Below the pieces are notes generated by a model. The model made no database searches, was not told the origin of the DNA, and saw nothing but the letters and a program-made list of their open reading frames with translations. Positions 10,414 to 21,840 of a stretch of DNA of 64,000 nucleotides are shown here, piece after piece. Every line of letters begins with the position of its first letter. The stretch's first letter is position 1. The translations under genes were made by a program, and so were the position numbers. Source of the stretch: Flammulina velutipes (lineage: Eukaryota; Basidiomycota; Agaricomycetes; Agaricales; Physalacriaceae); NCBI GenBank assembly GCA_011800155.1, contig CM022378.1:558001-622000 (forward strand). Reading direction: 5' to 3'.

Positions 10414-11834
10414 GCTTTGTTCGTCATCTTTTGGTCTTGTATTAGTCTTTCATTTAGGGCCTGTCGTACTCTGGCCTGAATTTCTTCTTTTGATACGACT
10501 CCTTTGATTGTCCCGTCCTCGCTCGGGATTACTCTGTCATTCCTTATTTTCCAAATTACGAACACGCATTCCGTCATCAGTATTTTGTAGAAGCGCGATT
10601 TTCCGTTTTTTCTTTTCCCGTTTGCGTTTTTAAAGTCCGCTAGCGGACTTGCAAGGACGGTGGCCAGGTTGGGCTTTCTCCATCTCATCTTCTTCAGATT
10701 CCATAGGGACTTCGCGAACTGCCACACTTCCTTTTGGCCCGGGGCTTCGCATTTTGTTAGGATGTGTTCCATGCTCTCTTCCGCGTCGCACTCGATACAG
10801 TATCCTCTTTCTTTATATTCCTGGGCTTTCATTTTCGTCCAGTACGGACCGACTCTATGCGCGTCATGCATTAGTCGCCACATGAATTGCCTCGTTTTCT
10901 GTGTCAGATCTTTGCTTCGAAGGCTTTTCCATATCTTTTGGTCTGTTTGGGTCTCATTCCCGGTGTTCAGTGCTTCATATCTCGTACGTTCTAGGTTTAT
11001 TGTTGTCTTCCTCCTCTCTATCTCCCTCGTGTATTGTTTCTTTTTTCCCAGTGCTTCTCTATGCTTCTGTGCTCTTATCATCTTGTACGCCTCTGCTTGA
11101 GTTATTTTCATCAGCCTGGCTCCCGTTATGGTGAGTTCTTCTGGGATCTCTAGGTCTATTTCCTCTGCTTGATTCGGGTCCGTCTCTGCTCCCCGCTTCG
11201 CCAGTTCGTCAGCCTTGTCATTTCCGAAATTTCCACTGTGTCCCTTTATCCACTGGAAGGCTGTTTTGGTTCTCCTTTCTCTCAGTCTCGCTATCATTGC
11301 TTTCCATATGCTCGCATTTTCGACTCCTCTGTAGTTTAGGTCTTCTCTTCTTGCCAGGTCTTTCGTTGCTCCCTTTATTACCAGGCGTGAGTCTGTGTTG
11401 ATGAGGAGTTCTTTGAGCTCGTCGGCATTTTCGATTGCGTCCTTTGCGCTCACTAGTTCGCCCACGTTATTCGAGTTTTTTAGGCTCGTTGGAATTCTTA
11501 TTGACTTTGTTCTGTCATCGTCATCTCCGAACCACACTCCAGCTCCGGCTCTGGCGTCTTCTGTTCCGTTATTAAAACATGATCCGTCTGTGAACACGAC
11601 TTCCAATCTTGCCTCTTCTTCGGGGATCGGCTTTATTAGTTCCACTCGGTTGCAGGTTTTTCCTTCTGTAAAGATTCGGAAGGCGTTTCTTAGGGGGCCT
11701 TCGCATGTTATTCTCGCGTCGAAGGTGTGTATATCTTCTTCTCCATCTGCCAAGACGTCTCTCCTATTCCTATTAGGCTTATTGGTTAAATAGAGAGCTT
11801 TTGCTAGCATAAATATCGAAATAATTTCGTACAC
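10414..11834 (-). pseudogene. RNase H / zinc-knuckle retroelement protein, interrupted by hAT
   Basis: A single open frame starting at 11834. Residues 78-215 form a type I RNase H domain with all four acidic residues in place: FTDGSC (Asp 83), NVGELVSAK (Glu 126), INTDSR (Asp 148) and GNDKADELA (Asp 209). Further on FMWRLMHDAHRVG and a zinc-binding CIECDAEESMEHILTKC correspond to the zf-RVT module that follows RNase H in fungal non-LTR retrotransposons. No reverse transcriptase is found upstream, so this is either a 5'-truncated LINE or one of the free-standing RNase H proteins derived from LINEs. The C-terminus is cut off by the hAT element and continues at 6542-6363. Confidence 0.75.
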
Positions 11835-12009
11835 TGCTCAAATAAGATACAATTCCCGCCAAATGTTACCCTTTGTTCGAACAAATCAAGGTCAATAACG
11901 TACAAATATCGATTGCCCGGACCGTACTTACCCTCCACTTTCATCCATGACTTCGCCAAATGCTAGGCGCAGGCTCAACATCATTCGCGCAGTCGGCCTT
12001 TCATGTCTC

Positions 12010-14144
12010 CTAACCCTCCTCCTTTTGCTCTTGCTCATCCTCCTCGTCTTCGGTCTCCACCACACAATTCTCTCGGTCATCGTACTCCTTTTCTTCTTCA
12101 ATGTACCGCTTCTCCGCCTCATCTCTTGCCTTGCGTTGACCATAACCAACAAACCACATGCTCCAATAGTCGTCTTCTTTCTCGTCGTTGTCCTCATCCC
12201 AAACTAGTAGCGGACTGCACTTTCCGAAACCAGCACAAGGGACAACTTCGACTTCAACTTCATCTCTTTCCTTGACTTTGCTCTTCCCTTTCCCAGTCGG
12301 GACCTTCGAAACTCCTTTATCTTTCCTCGGCTTCCTTTCCTTCGGATGAGGATCTCGATCTTCATCGTCCCGCACGCGTTTACCCAACACCGCGCTTTCC
12401 AGCTGACTATTGGGCGCATGCGACGGTGTTGTTGATTTCTGATGACGCCGCTTGGATTCCTCCCACTCCTCTTCCTCCCATCGCTTCCTCTCTGCCGACC
12501 AATCTTGAGTCACCTGCGCGAATCGAGGATAAAATACTTCCTTACTCATAGGGCGGCGATGAAGGGGATTGCCAGTCGACGACGAGGTATATACGATACC
12601 TATCGAGGAGGGATGAGTACGAAGAATATAACAGAATGATAAAATCAGCACCTTTCCCCCAGACATCTTTAATATGCGGAACCTCAACAGTGACTTCGAG
12701 TCGTGATTTCCAAGTCGCCTTTGCTTTTCCCTTGCTCTTTGTGGGAGCCTTCTCCTGGGCGGCAGTCCGACTCTTAGTTCCAGTCGGCTTTTTTCGCTTG
12801 GGGGAATCGACGGGAATCGCTGGGGAGTCTGGTGGTTTCGATTTCGGCAATATTGGAGGCGTGAATAACGAGTCACATAGCTCGTCCTCCTCGTCTTCCC
12901 TCACGTGCTCTTCGTCATCGGACAGACTCGTTAAAGCACTGTCCTCGCTGTCCAGCTTGACTACCGATTTGGGAGGGAACGAGTGGAAAACGAGTGGAGG
13001 AGTCTCATATCGCGGTGGCGGAGGAAGCCGAGCTGAATCCGTCAAGGAGCTGGCTATTTGTGGCGGACTTGTAGATGTATCGCCTAGTTCAGTGTCGTGC
13101 GAGGCCGTAACGGAAATAACGGAAACATCATGAGAAGCAGCAAGCACAGTACTGTTGACAATCGACGCCTAGAACAAAAAGCGTTAGACAATTAGAAAAC
13201 TCTCAAAAACGAACAAGTACCCCGTTATGCTTCGCCGAGTGATTCGTTTCTCGGTTGGCACTATCCCTGCGCATCAGGGACACATGGTTTGACCTTGATA
13301 CGTTTGGAGAACGCTTATTCGTCGTATTCACCCTCAGCGGTGTCTTGACACTGTTGGGTTTACGCGAGTGGGTCTGCTCTGGCATGAGCGCCGCGTTCGA
13401 TTGCATTGCAGCGTTCATCGCCGAGGCTATGGATATCGCGCAGGCAGCGTTGGCACCGCTTGTCGATGATAATTTCTCGCGTTTGGCTTGAGATGGGGAT
13501 GCAGATGTCGGCTTCCTACATTCAGCCTGACCTCGATGCTTGATATTTGTGACGGGCTCCTAGTTGTATCCGTATCTGAGAAACGTCCGCTGTCCCAAGT
13601 GGACAAAAGAGGGACGTACTAAGTCGGATGTACCCTCATCAAGACGTTTGCGTTTCCTGGCGGCTATTGTGGGCGACATCTCTAGATAGTCCAGCGAGCC
13701 TCTCGATTTATGAGGCGAGTGGTTTGGGCGAGCAGGAGTAGATGGTTGTGATACCATAATGGTCGACGAAGTAGATGCCTTGGCTACTGAGGCCGCCACC
13801 GGACTCACCATCTTCGAAATAGATAGTTAGTCGTGCTTGCTGAAGCGTAAGCTACTCACCACAGGAGAAGGCATTTTATTATCTGTCAAGACAGTCCATC
13901 CGTCGACTTGTTCGACCTGTTGACTTGTTATAGTTCCACTACCATGCTGCTGCGTCCGTATGCTATGTCCGCCCGGCTGGTTCATAGTATCAGCTTTGAG
14001 TTGAATTTGGCGGTCGTAGTGGGCCATTTTTGGAGGAGAAAGGTGTCCATCCCAATTATTGAGGGAGGAATACGCCATTCCAATGCGTCGCTGTTGACGG
14101 TCGAAAGGCAAAGTGTACCGAGTGCCACGTGAGCCGACGGCCAA
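12010..14144 (-). CDS. Large disordered nuclear-type protein, five exons
   Basis: Exons 14144-13860, 13811-13620, 13559-13221, 13168-12652 and 12599-12010 join in phase into 640 residues with introns of 48-60 nt. The protein is Ser/Pro/Thr-rich with several basic clusters (AARKRKRLDE, SPKRKKPTGTK) and acidic patches (SLSDDEEHVREDEEDE, and Glu-rich C-terminus). Short ordered-looking segments are WKSRLEVTVEVPHIKDVWGK and DYWSMWFVGYGQRKA; the latter, with a preceding PCAGFGKC, may be a small folded domain. No known family is recognised. Composition suggests a nuclear or chromatin role, which is inference only. The reading frame is intact, in contrast to many neighbours. Confidence 0.7.
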
Positions 14145-14492
14145 CCCCGATCAATCATTTTTGACTTAGCCCCTATAAATGCTTGTTAAACCCATGTCGA
14201 TAATACCACCCGATGTTCTTGCAGATATCCATAGGCAATCCTGTTGCGGAGGCCATGACCCATTTCCGTACGCGTAAACCATATGACTCCGTCGTGTCAC
14301 GGCGCGACTCTGATCACCTCCTATTTGGCGGGGACATGAAGCGTTCAAAAATCAAGGCTCGGCCATCCCAAGGTGGAACCCGAATAACAGCAAGCTATCT
14401 TCACTTGCTTGGAGATAGAGAATGTCTATGGCGCTTCAGGTGCGTACACTATATCTGCAGTAGCTCCTTTGTCTCAACGTTTTAATACTAGA

Positions 14493-14700
14493 ATGACGGC
14501 CTATGAGCCCACCGACACAGCGAACACGATCCAGATCCCCGCCTCTATCTCAACGCGACGCCGCTACAGGTTCTCTGGACTGGAGGCCTTCGCCCTCACA
14601 CTCGCTCGATTTCGTACTCCCGGGGATATTGGCCATCTTGCCCTCCTCTACAACAGATCAGAATCCTCCATCTCAGCACGACTACCTCTACGGTCCAGAA
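14493..14700 (+). pseudogene. Fragment of a Harbinger/PIF-like DDE transposase
   Basis: The stretch RRRYRFSGLEAFALTLARFR followed by TPGDIGHLALLYNRSESSIS (about 14559-14675) matches the N-terminal part of fungal DDE-superfamily (PIF/Harbinger-like) transposases, where a helix-turn-helix region with F-x-x-x-E-A-x-x-L...R-x-R-x-P...Y-x-R-S-x-S-x-I-S precedes the catalytic core. The catalytic domain is absent. It directly precedes the truncated Nup133 gene. Confidence 0.5.
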
Positions 14701-14898
14701 ATGGTTGTCCATCCACGTCGAGGAGCATAGACGGGTCGTTTCCAGCAGTGTCGCTCATAGCTCTCCGTGTACTGCGACTCATCTGCATCTGCTTCCGGTT
14801 CCATTCCGTCAACATCGCCATGCGCCTCTACTTGCTGTTCGTTGCTTTCGTTGTTCTCCTCCTGGTCAGATGTGCTGTCCGACGTACTATTCGCTCAG

Positions 14899-16098
14899 GA
14901 CGAGGCGCATATTGGTTATATGGACAAATTCTTTGCGGACACACCCAACACGTCAATTTCATGGATACATGAATTGGGCCTACAACGGTATGAGAACGCG
15001 GCGAAGTCTTTGCAGCGGGAATCAGAACAAACAGTGAACCTAGCGTCAAAACAGGTGAGTCTCCCAATTGTGCAATGGGGTTGATATGAACTTTGTATAG
15101 TTCATGCTCAGTGTGGGCAAGTTGGCGCAGTGGGCTCACATTTTTGAAACCAACGAGGGGCCTACATCCAATGATATGATGGACAGTGAGTCTCAGCGAC
15201 ATACAACCTATGCAAGTTCGAGTCTGACTCTTATTGCCCCACAGCGTTCCACGACGACCTAGACTTTGTTAGCATCCACAACGAACTTCGTGCAGGCTTC
15301 AACAGTCTCCTCGAACATCTACGCGGTAGACAGTCGCTGGAGACTCAAACCGATGCTGTCGTTAAAGCCGAGGCTGCCGGGCTAGCTGATAGACCAGCGT
15401 TCACCTTGGTGAGGTCACGATTCATAGGACCTGTCATTCGAATTAAAGTTGAGTATGCAGGTTTTCAAAGATTTCGTACGAAATCTATTGCAAGGGAGAG
15501 TACTAGCTCTCGAAGATGCGGTGGATGTTCTCTCTTTGAAGGACAACAATACAACACCCGACCATTACGCCTACGCACTCAGGCTTCTGCTCCGCGATCG
15601 TGTAATTTATTCCTCATTATGTATCTTCACGCTGAGACTGATCCTTGATAGCACATACCCGATGCTCGAAAAACGTCGGCAATTCGTTCTGTGTGGCGGC
15701 GTGTATATATCCATGATGAGTGAGTGCTTTCCTACCACGTCCATTCACCTTTTCATGTCCCATCTAGCTGGGAAAAGATACAGAGAACAGGTCGAGTTCC
15801 TGACAGCGAACTTAACGGTAGGTTCCGCAACACCGCGCTCTATGTCGTCTTCGAGTCTATGATATCGGAGCGTTATGACATGGCGGACTACGAAGCGGAC
15901 CCATCCGTGGCGCTACAGCTTCCCACCACGGAGGAAATTACTTCTCGATGGCCAGGGAAGACGCCAGATGATGCGCAGGCTATTCTTGCAGATTATATGT
16001 TGGAGGCGGATAGGCTAGGGGAATTGATTTTGGACGACGTCTACGACAAGGTGAAGGTGTTGGCGGAGAATGATGTACAAGGAGTTGAGGAATCGTAG
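14899..16098 (+). pseudogene. Nup133 C-terminal part, 5'-truncated
   Basis: Six exons (14899-15054, 15101-15185, 15245-15408, 15461-15601, 15652-15719, 15768-16098) join perfectly in phase into 314 residues. They contain YMDKFF, ISWIHELG, LASKQ-FMLSVGKLAQWA, SVWRRVYIHDDWEKI, a VPDSELNGRFRNTALY block and TTEEITSRWPGK...LEADRLGELILDD, the C-terminal helical domain of nucleoporin Nup133 of the Y-complex scaffold. Nup133 is normally over 1,000 residues with an N-terminal beta-propeller. Only about 750 bp separate this part from the gene on the other side, and that space holds transposase-like sequence, so the 5' two thirds is missing. The surviving exons show no stop or frameshift. Confidence 0.75.
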
Positions 16099-16137
16099 AA
16101 TTTCTCTTATGTATTGCATGAGTGTATCCATTTGCTG

Positions 16138-16396
16138 TCACTGATTGAAAGTAATCATCTTGGCCAGCTTCACCAAATGTGCGCGGACAGCTAATTGAAT
16201 GCAAAGTATGTTCCTTGTGCGCCACTCCTGCGTATAATCATCCGTACGGGATTTTTCCTGCATGACCCACCGCTTGTAAAACTCGGAGAGAGCATCCTCC
16301 TTGTCTAGAGGAGAAGCCGATTCGGGCAGGCTCGCCAAGACGGCCGGCCATTCATGTCGTGTCAGCACCAAACGACGCGGAATCTGGGAGACGAGC
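16138..16396 (-). pseudogene. COA8-like C-terminal fragment, 5'-truncated
   Basis: An open minus-strand frame encodes a Leu/Arg start, then HEWPAVL, LDKEDALSEFYKRW and DDYTQEWRTRN followed by a helical end. The pattern FYKxxL...Yxx(D/E)WxxRN resembles the C-terminus of COA8/APOPT1, the cytochrome c oxidase assembly factor. Only this last exon is present; immediately upstream (from about 16400) the opposite strand codes for a Tnp2 transposase fragment. The stop lies 39 bp from the Nup133 stop, so the pair looks like an ancestral convergent gene pair. The family assignment is by pattern only. Confidence 0.5.
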
Positions 16397-16399
16397 GCG

Positions 16400-17537
16400 G
16401 GAATCTGGCATCAACGGTGTACCCCTTCTATCTACACTTTCTTCTCTATCATTCCCGGATTCCTTCCCTTTCCATTTCATGCATCTCATCGAAAATCTAA
16501 TGCCCACCCTCGTCGCACACTGGACCGGGACTTTCAAGGGCCTTGGCGATGACGGTCCATATGTTATCTCGGAAACGGACTGGGAGGATATTGGTGCTGC
16601 GTGTAAGGCATCTGGGGACACAATGCCATCTGTGTTTGGTTCCCGTGTTCCCGACATTGTGCAAGAGCGATATCAGTTCAAAGCCGAGAACTGGTTTTGC
16701 TTCTTGATGTTTATTGGGCCAGCTGTTCTCCATGGACGGCTCAAGTCCGTCTACTACAACCATTTCATGGATTTGGTTGTCCTCTTCAACAATGTCTCAG
16801 CTACTTTCTGTCTTACGATGAGATCGACGGACTGGAACGAGGATTTGTGAAGTGGGTCATGGAATACGAACGGTTTGATTCTCCTTGTTGAGTTGTGCGG
16901 GTGACTGACATGTTTTCAGACTGTATTATTGCCACGATATCTCGCGCGTGTCATGCTGTACCCTCCCGATTTACTCTCTTCTCCCTTTAGCACGGAACAT
17001 CCGAGTCATTGGGCCCGTTAGGTGCTCTTGGAATTTCCCAACCGAGCGATTTGTGGCGCACTTGTTGGGTCTATCCAAAGTCGGAAGCATCCATTTACAA
17101 GTATGGCGCACCGAATGCGAGACATTGCACAGGTCAATCAGCTCAAGGTGATGTATGGGCTATCAGAGGAGCTTGATCTTGGAGATGGTAGAGATGTCGA
17201 AGCCTCGGGACTTCACTCCACTGATTGTGGGTTCAATCATTGCTCTGTGGCTTGTAGATCTTATGATTTGATAGATAAAAGCCTCGTCCTAGTAGCACCC
17301 CATAAAGACATCGACGCAGACCGACACCTCCGGGACAAGATTGGTGCATACCTTGCAACAAATTTTACGGAAGGGATACAGACGAAGTATGTCCTCAAGT
17401 ATGTCCCGGAGACGATGCATGCTTCGGCGAAGCTCAAATTCACGGGCGGCGGAGACATGCTACATAGTGCCTTGGCACATGTAAACCCAGACCTCACGCG
17501 GCGCGATGCGAGTTTTGTATTATGTAAACGTCTATAA
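16400..17537 (+). pseudogene. Tnp2-type transposase fragment
   Basis: Blocks in order across shifting frames: GINGVPLLSTLSS, SFPFHFMHLIENLM, HWTGTFKGLGDDGPY, MPSVFGSRVPDI, then GFVKWVMEYER, ARNIRVIGPVRCSWNFPTER, ALVGSIQSRKHPFTSMAHRM, and finally GGGDMLHSALAHVNPDLTRR followed by DASFV. These are the C-terminal blocks of the Tnp2/CACTA-related transposases that are common in Agaricomycetes. Several frame changes cannot all be introns, and the N-terminal half is missing, so it is a dead fragment. It abuts the COA8-like fragment. Confidence 0.65.
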
Positions 17538-18598
17538 ATGCATAGACTCTGGATAAGTCGAACTTATACAAGTGGCAGTGCTGACGATCCCCGATCAAGA
17601 AATGCGCCACACTGATTCCCAAAATGGACACCCATGAAAAGCTCGCACACGTGTTGGGCTGGGAGGATATACAAAAAGATGACTGTAATTTATATATACA
17701 CGTTTCTGGCTCCAGTGACAGCGCCTAGCATAATCGTCTAGAACCCTCCCCGCGCAGTGTGTCTAAAGGGACCTGAACCAAAGAGGTATGCGATAGTCCA
17801 TTTCGCGATACATTCCCGCCGACTCCGCACTCCAGCACCTTTCTCCCGATGCCGGCTCTCATCCTCCCCAAGCTCGAATACCCCACCCGTCCCGTGCTCC
17901 TCTCTAGCAGAGTACAGTACCTGTAACACCGAATCCATTCTGGCTGTTCCATCTGGCCCGCTAACCAAACACGAAAAGGCACGTCCATGCGAGTTTATCT
18001 CATCCTCATCGACGGCGGGGAGGCTAAGTCATTGCGATACAACACCGTCGCCAAGGCCATAGCAACATTCAAAGAATCGCCCAACCCCCTCCCGGGTAGA
18101 GAATTAAGGATGAAGTTAGTGAGCTGGATATGCTCACAAGACGGTGTGTGTTGGAAGAGGCTTAGCCGCGGGAGATTGTTGGTGGGGATGGATATTAAGA
18201 CAAAGTAGAAGCTTGAGAATGTTCAGCCATTTTTATTAGTCTTGGTTTAGACGTTGTTGTACCTACTGCTTTAATCTGTTGGCATACACCACCAACGCCC
18301 GCACCAGACGAGACGTCATACCGGTCTCCATGTATGGGCTCGCGCACGTCAGCTCCAACGATATGCGCACAGTCGATGACAGGCTCCTTCCAATGCTTCC
18401 TATCTACATCCTCCTCAAAGTGTTATGTAGCTGTCGAACTTCCGGCGGGAACACCACCAGTCTGTACCGAAATCAGACACACGACAGCCAGTTAAGAACC
18501 AGGGCTCACGTTCTGGAGGTCCGCGTGGGACGAATAGATCTGAGGATCGTAGTCCCCCTCGTCAAGAAGTGATGCCGTACTCGACCTGGCCGGCAGCG
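17538..18598. other. No convincing gene
   Basis: Short open frames on both strands (17725-17988 minus, 17987-18208 plus) without recognisable motifs or a consistent splice chain. Likely remains of the Tnp2 region and spacer. Confidence 0.35.
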
Positions 18599-19405
18599 TC
18601 AAGTCGTGACCAGAGCTTGTTCAAGTTGGCGAAGACGCCGGAGAAGAGTTCCGAGAGCAACGACGCAGCCGCCTGTGAGGATGGCTACGTTAATGAGCGT
18701 ATTTGGTTTGAACTCAGAGGACGCATAATATATGGCATCTAGATTCGAGGATTAAAAGGAGATAGCGTAAGTTGTGTAGAAACTGTACCAGCGAGGACGA
18801 AAAGCCCCTCTGCGTCCGTACGAGGAGACGCCGAAGAAGAGTAGAAGAGTTCGCCGAGGGCGATGACGCAGGTAGCGGTGAGGGAAGCTTGGTCGATGAG
18901 GTTGAATTTGAGAGACACAGAGTAGACGGCATCTGGATTTGAAGATTAGAAAGCGATGGGGCGAGGAGGATGAAGATCGTACCAACGATGAGAAGGCATC
19001 CCTCTGCATACGTGTTGTCCACTGCCCTTCACCTCGTAGACGTGAGAGGGGAACATCGAAAGTCAAGAGAAACGACTTACCTAGCGCCAGGCTTCGTTAC
19101 GCTAGGCTATGAGAAGGATTGATCGGTACTCTGGAAATCGGGCATGTTTTCGATGAGCAGGGTGACGGTGATCAGGTTGACTGAGAGCTTGGGTTTCGCG
19201 AGCGATGGTGACTATAGACGCGATGGCGGTAGCGGCACCGCCCATGCACGAGTTTCATGTCCTGGGTGGCCGTCAGCCGATATTGGACAGGCAGCAGGTT
19301 GGGCGACTCACCTTGCCAGACTGGCTTCAGGCTGTTTCCTCCAGAGTCAAAGGCAACACGCTTGCCAACGAATGTGCAAGGATCCGGTCTTGGAGACATT
19401 TCCAA
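18599..19405 (-). CDS. Unrecognised gene with duplicated hydrophobic exons
   Basis: On the minus strand two exons separated by a short GTACAG-CTAG intron encode similar modules: DAVYSVSLKFNLIDQASLTA continuing as TCVIALGELF, and DAIYYASSEFKPNTLINVAI continuing as LTGGCVVALGTLL, with stop at 18599. Each repeats a DA(V/I)Y...F...(T/N)...C.(I/V)ALG pattern. Two TDAEGLF / YAEGCLL motifs precede them. Upstream, a less certain exon encodes VGKRVAFDSGGNSLKPVWQ near 19390. The modules are hydrophobic and may be membrane-associated. The 5' structure is not resolved and no family is recognised. Confidence 0.3.
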
Positions 19406-19837
19406 AGATTTTGGTAGAGTTCGACGTCTCGTGCGTTACGCCAGGACCGTTCTGAGTTTCTTTGGGGGGGGGGATATTGGACCTTCCCTTCAGCATTGTC
19501 GAGCCCTTCGAACGCGGCGTTCGCGCGCTCGCAGAAGACGGTAGGGATCGTCATGTTTGCAAGCATTTTCTTTAACTGAGGCGAGAACATAAGGGGCGGT
19601 ATTGGGCAGAAAGAGGGGGGGGAAGCACTGTACGGGCCAAATTATGCGCTCCAGCGTAGACGATGCCTTCCTTTCATTGATTGTATGCGATCTCTGGAGA
19701 AAACAAGAGCTTTCCCTGGATCGGAGGTTTGGTTTAAATCTTGGAGTAGGAGAAGTCTTGAGAGTAAAGAAGTAAAGGGCAATGATTGTGGCGACGGCTA
19801 TTATACACGGATAAGCACTTTCAGCTCGCGATAGTCG

Positions 19838-20217
19838 TTAGTACGCACCAACAGCATGGACATCCTGCGACGCGTCGACTGTGGAGTCCTTGAAGCGTTT
19901 CAATCCGTGGACTGCCTTTACAGCGCTCCCGACGGCTTTCTTCACGATCTCCCGCTTCGCATTTCCGCTTGTCTTCTCCACTCGCCGCCCTGAGAAGACA
20001 GTGCAGTCAACTGCGCGACGGTACAGTGCATAGCTCATGGGGAGCTCTTCGGATCGTCGGTAACGATGTGCGCCGTTGCCATACTCATTTTGTGGTGAAG
20101 GGTTAAGAAACGAGAAGATCGATGTGAGGATCGAAGGGTGTTCGAGACGAAAGCATGCCGTTCGCTGTCAGCCATTTTGCCGGAAAGTGCCGGTGACAAA
20201 TTGTCCATCACGATCAC
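19838..20217 (-). CDS. Short hypothetical reading frames
   Basis: Two overlapping minus-strand frames: one from 20217 ending at 20035, and one from 20038 to 19838 with a basic, Lys/Ala-rich stretch (REIVKKAVGSAVKAVHG). They may be exons of one small gene but I found no clean splice between them. Not recognised. Confidence 0.2.
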
Positions 20218-20364
20218 TTCACTTTGACTTCACTTCTAGCAGGATAGCCCGTGGGATCGCGGGCCTTTCCATTGTACATTTTTCCATAATGATAGAATCC
20301 GCGCATCACAGAGTATTAGTATTGACACCATTGGAGTCAAACAAACTGTATCTGTTAGAAATTT

Positions 20365-20498
20365 AGCGCTCTGTCGCACCCACCGCCGGTGGGTGCTCTC
20401 GAGTCCCGTGGACCCGTTGCCAACCCAGCGGGAAACCCATATGTAAGAAGGATGCGCTCTGCCGCACTCATCTACGATGGGTGCTCTCGAGCCCTGTG
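20365..20498 (+). repeat. Two 46-bp hairpin repeats, 88 bp apart
   Basis: Copies at 20365-20410 and 20453-20498 match at 38 of 46 positions. Each contains a 9-bp stem with a 3-nt loop: GCACCCACC gcc GGTGGGTGC and GCACTCATC tac GATGGGTGC, flanked by GCGCTCTG and TCTCGAG. Differences in the stem keep pairing (one C-G to T-A change and one C-G to T-G). Confidence 0.7.
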
Positions 20499-21840
20499 GT
20501 CATTACCACTGTCATTGAAAATATTACCACCTTCGCCACATACTACACCGTGACAGCTCACCTCCTTGTAGAGGCTGAGGGCCTTCGGGAGGGTATCCAG
20601 ATTTTTGGGTCCTATTATATAGGGTAGCTAGTCATGTTAGATCTAGTAGTGTACTGTATTTTCTTGCAAAGCCCAATGCTACTCATAACTGTATTCAGCC
20701 ACGGGTGGCGCGACCTAGAAACTTATGGTGTTTCAGCGGATATACGTCTGACCATGCTGGTAATATGATAAACATTGGAGGCGTGGTTCTTCAGAAACCG
20801 ACGTATTGAAGACGGATATCCTGAGGAGATATGACTGCATTAGCTTTGTTTCGTAGAGGACACCTCTTGAGTTGTGGTGCATCGTCTTGACATTGCCAAA
20901 AGGATCGTCGGGGACTGGACGCATACCAAATTCTACCTATACAAGAAAAATACTTAATTACCATCCTCCGAGCTCTGACACGCCAAGTTCCATGCGTGTG
21001 TTAGTTCGTTGCACCACAAAGATTCGAAACAAACACGCCTCATTGCTACTACGGCCATCACACTGGCATACGACCCTTGCAGACCGTGGTTGTGTCGCGC
21101 CTGCCTGAAGGCCATAACGAAAGGAGTCGACACGCACGATGAGGTTCCCGCAGGGCCTCCCGCCAACAGCGAGCAATTGGAATCGGATACCGTAGTAGCC
21201 ATACCAATTGGACCTCTTCTGCAAGTCGACTGAGGACTCAGACGGCATACTTCGACGCGACAGCTTAGAGCTAACTGGATATATTGCAGTCCTGGACGCG
21301 GAAGGACATAGCATTGGGACAGTATTATCACAAAATGTAGGGTTTAATTGTACATGTTTCTACGCCACCATCCAGACTTGCACAAGACGTGTTACTTCTG
21401 GAAAGAAAACCAATGTATTGCGAACTATATGAGTTGGGGGAAGGGCGCAAGCAGTGGTAGTCGAACCTTAATATGGAAAGTGGACTGAAAGTCAAACCAG
21501 TACAGTATTCCTGTGGTAAGCCACACCTCGGTCTCCAGGTTCGGCAAACACGTGTAATCGATGTGAACACCATTTGACGCACCGGTTAGGTGCCAAGGAC
21601 GCCAGATTTAAAAGAAAAATGTGAATAACACCCTACAGTGTTCAGAGTTCTCTGGAGATAAGTACAGAGTAGATATTGGGAATGACCGCTGCGGTGTTAT
21701 CTCGATTGGATGTAATGGAAAAAAAGAGAATGTGGTAAGGGAAAAGGAAAGGCTCTGTATGCTAGATATGAAAATGACAAATCAAAAACACCGTGGAGCC
21801 TACCAAGAAGAAAAAATTGAAAAGACGGTGCGCGTGGGCC
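20499..21840. other. No supported gene
   Basis: Two overlapping minus-strand frames of about 120 codons at 20954-21331 are in different frames over the same DNA and neither shows a family motif. Otherwise nothing is seen. Confidence 0.35.

Noticed and set aside
10649..11793. Plus-strand frames up to 146 codons
   Set aside because: Antisense shadows of the RNase H retroelement frame.
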